Origin: Carallia brachiata
Lineage: Eukaryota > Streptophyta > Magnoliopsida > Malpighiales > Rhizophoraceae
Assembly (NCBI GenBank): GCA_021464245.1
Contig: JADCRB010000118.1
Location: 2,668,056-2,732,055, forward strand
Length of the DNA stretch: 64,000 bases
Direction: 5' to 3'
The notes under the pieces: generated by a model
What the model was told of the DNA's origin: nothing
What the model saw: the letters and a program-made list of their open reading frames with translations, nothing else
The model's database searches: none
Shown here: positions 61,621-64,000 of the stretch, piece by piece
Layout of the letters: each line of letters starts with the position of its first letter
Numbering within the stretch: position 1 is the stretch's first letter
Position numbers and translations under genes: made by a program

Positions 61621-64000
61621 AGTATTTGGCCCAATTCAAAATTTAATTCTAACTCTGTGTAATTTAAAAGTTAAAGATAAAAGTAATTTTTTTGGAATAT
61701 AACTACATAAGTAAGAGTTAAAGAGACAAAAGTAAGAATAAAAGTCTTTTAACAGTTTTAATTGATTACTTAAAAAAAAAAAATAAAAACAAAAATTTTG
61801 ATTTGTTATTTTATATATGTGACTCCAATGACTTCATAAGGTTAAGTCAAATAATTTTTTTCTCTTTATTTTTTAATTGATAAAAAAGTATGATATATAA
61901 AAATTTATCAACTCAATTTTTAATCTTTTTTTTTATCAAATTGTGCGTATTATTTGTGTTGTCTTTTAGCATATTATTTATGATGTCTTTTATTCTTAAG
62001 TTAAATAATTTATCTTTTCATCAAACATTAAATATAAAACATGTGTTCATGAAATTGTAATTTGGTTTTGTCATTTTAATTTTATTCATAACAATCCAGC
62101 TTTACAATTTTAGATATTTTAATTAAATTAAATTATTTTATTTGAGTTATTTACAAAAAAATCATAAATTCACTACGAAAAAAATCAACTTGTTAAACTT
62201 ATTTATTAATTGAATCCTAACTAAAACCTAAACTTGATTTGTTAGTCAAACACATGAATATTAATTTTAATTTAATTTATTTAATAAACTTAAAATAGAT
62301 ATGCCAAAATTTTGTTACAGTTGTTCGATTATAGTTTTATTCATTTTTACATTTTTGCCTCTATTGAAATTTTTTTTTGATTTTGTAATTGTTTACTGTA
62401 CAGTATAATTAACGTAATCTTTAAAGTTTACTTATCAGCTATAGTTGAATTTTTTTGATCGAAAAAAATTTATTATAAATACATCAACTATTTAATTCAT
62501 AAATTAAGATCAAAATATTTTTTGTTTGTCAGTATTTTATATACAATCGAATTTATAGTATACTATTTAAAGAAAGACTACAAAGAGGCGTAATAGTAGA
62601 TACAATATGCTAAAAACAAAGGTGTTTCGATGCAGATATCATATGCAATTATGGGAGGAAAAGCTCACTTTCGGCTCAGAGGCAGCCACGTCGGCGGCGT
62701 CCCCTGTACCAATAATCACTCTGGACTTTGCTAACTTCTATGTAGTCGACTGTTTATGCCCTGGCTCCCTCACATTGCATTGTCATTGTGAATATTATAT
62801 CATATAAATTTTATTACATAATTATATATTTTTGTTTAATATATAGTTCATATTCTTTTTTTTATTAAATTTTAAATATATTTAATATTATTTTAAATAT
62901 ATTTAATATTATTTTTAAATTTTAATTTTAAAAAAATAAAATTTTTTATTATATTCTAATATAATCAGAAGTTTAAATAAAATGTATAACTGTACACTTT
63001 TATTGATATTATATTTATTTTTTAAAAAAAATAAATGTCACATTTTAATATTTTATGTTCTGGCTCCCTGACCCCCTGCATTGACAGAGTCATTATCAAT
63101 ATATATATATATATATATTTTTTTTAAATAATTGCGATATCCAGCACCATTTTGAATTTTGATAGTAATTTGTGTGAAAATCTCGAGCCTGGGGGCATGC
63201 TTCAGTCGATTTCCCTTTCCCTTTTATGAATATATATTTTCTTTAATTTCCTAAAATTTCGATTGCTTGTAAGGGTTAAATATTTAAACTTACATTTTAA
63301 ATTTCATAGAGTTTTAATTTGAAAAAAATATGTATGATTTGTAGGAATAAAAACATTATTCCTTGCATAGTTCATTGCCTAATAAATATCCTAGAAGACA
63401 AGAAAACAAATAAATTAATTAGTTAAAAAGTAGAAAAGCATATTAAATTATATTTATTTATGAAATGAAGAACAATTGTTCTCTTAAGATATAACTGGAG
63501 TCAATTAAGCCCTTAAATTGTGTGTGGCAACTCAATTAGTTAGTCTTGTTTACTTGTTAAATATTCTTGGTCGGGAATTAAATAAAAAAGATCAAAATGG
63601 AAGGTGTATTTCATTAGTCGATAATAATAATTAAGGAATTTTCTAATTACCAAATGCGAAGAAAAAAATTTAAGAGATATTAAATTAACAACATTCACAA
63701 ATATAGCAAGTACCTCAATTGATACTTACCCAACCTAAAACATTACAAATAGATTGTTAGAATCAAATATAAAATTCATTTTTGCATCTCATTGAACAAC
63801 TTAACCCTTCAAAACTGATTGATTTCTTGACAGGATGTTGTATACTGTTACTTAGGGAAGTTTGTTGAAATTCAGAATGATATGTTTAATCAATAATTAA
63901 AAATTTCTAAGTGAATTGGCTAATTTTTATATTAATCATTAATGCTTTATACAATAAAATACACTTTCTTGTTGCTAATACGTAGCTTGTATTCAAGACC

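Larger units (their letters stand above)
55869..64000. other. Intergenic region downstream of the transporter gene
   Basis: Eight kilobases without a supported gene. It contains MITEs at 56434-56803, 56949-57388 and 58407-59439, a 20-base direct repeat on either side of the last one, a 16-bp palindrome at 61521-61536 and AT-rich spacer. The less AT-rich stretch at 62630-62790 has a short open frame but no domain I recognise. Nothing at the right edge indicates a gene entering the window. Confidence 0.6.

Overview
The window is nuclear DNA of a flowering plant. It is AT-rich and intron-rich, has GT-AG exon joins, and is dense in small non-autonomous transposons and retroelement remnants. All confident genes lie on the + strand. 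Five of them, in order, are a receptor-like kinase of the NCRK type, a CNGC15-type cyclic-nucleotide-gated channel, a LOG-type cytokinin-activating enzyme, a DUF707 protein and a UDP-xylose-transporter-type nucleotide-sugar transporter. As I recall it, this is also the order on Arabidopsis chromosome 2 (about At2g28250 to At2g28315). That supports the gene names and suggests a eudicot, probably a rosid. The species cannot be fixed from the sequence alone.

Layout. 1-9.05 kb: NCRK-like gene, first exon not found; one kinase intron is swollen to 3.4 kb by an antisense, decayed RTE-type LINE. 9.05-13.9 kb: spacer with three foldback MITEs. 13.97-18.54 kb: a GH1 beta-glucosidase with both catalytic glutamates but at least two breaks, so probably a pseudogene; it is absent from the Arabidopsis order as I remember it. 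18.5-25.0 kb: AT-rich spacer with MITE-like and hAT-like elements. 25.02-28.01 kb: CNGC15-like gene, seven exons that join without a break to 677 residues. 28.0-38.7 kb: long spacer without a convincing gene. 38.68-39.40 kb: an hAT-like element with an 8-bp target-site duplication, ending about 130 bp before the LOG start codon. 39.53-42.99 kb: LOG gene, seven exons, 222 residues. 43.5-46.3 kb: three 5'-truncated LINE tails, each keeping part of an RNase H domain. 46.99-50.89 kb: DUF707 gene (14 exons) with a one-base frameshift. 53.69-55.87 kb: nucleotide-sugar transporter (7 exons), also with a one-base frameshift. 55.9-64 kb: AT-rich spacer with a long foldback MITE and other repeats.

The genes do not form a pathway. 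They act in membrane signalling (NCRK), calcium-channel function (CNGC15), cytokinin activation (LOG), an unknown endomembrane role (DUF707) and Golgi nucleotide-sugar import (UXT). Exon coordinates were derived by hand from splice signals, reading-frame continuity and protein similarity. I saw no new defence or biosynthetic system. The more unusual points are a serine in the CNGC selectivity filter, the hAT element beside the LOG start, two homopolymer-type frameshifts in otherwise intact genes, and several clean foldback elements.
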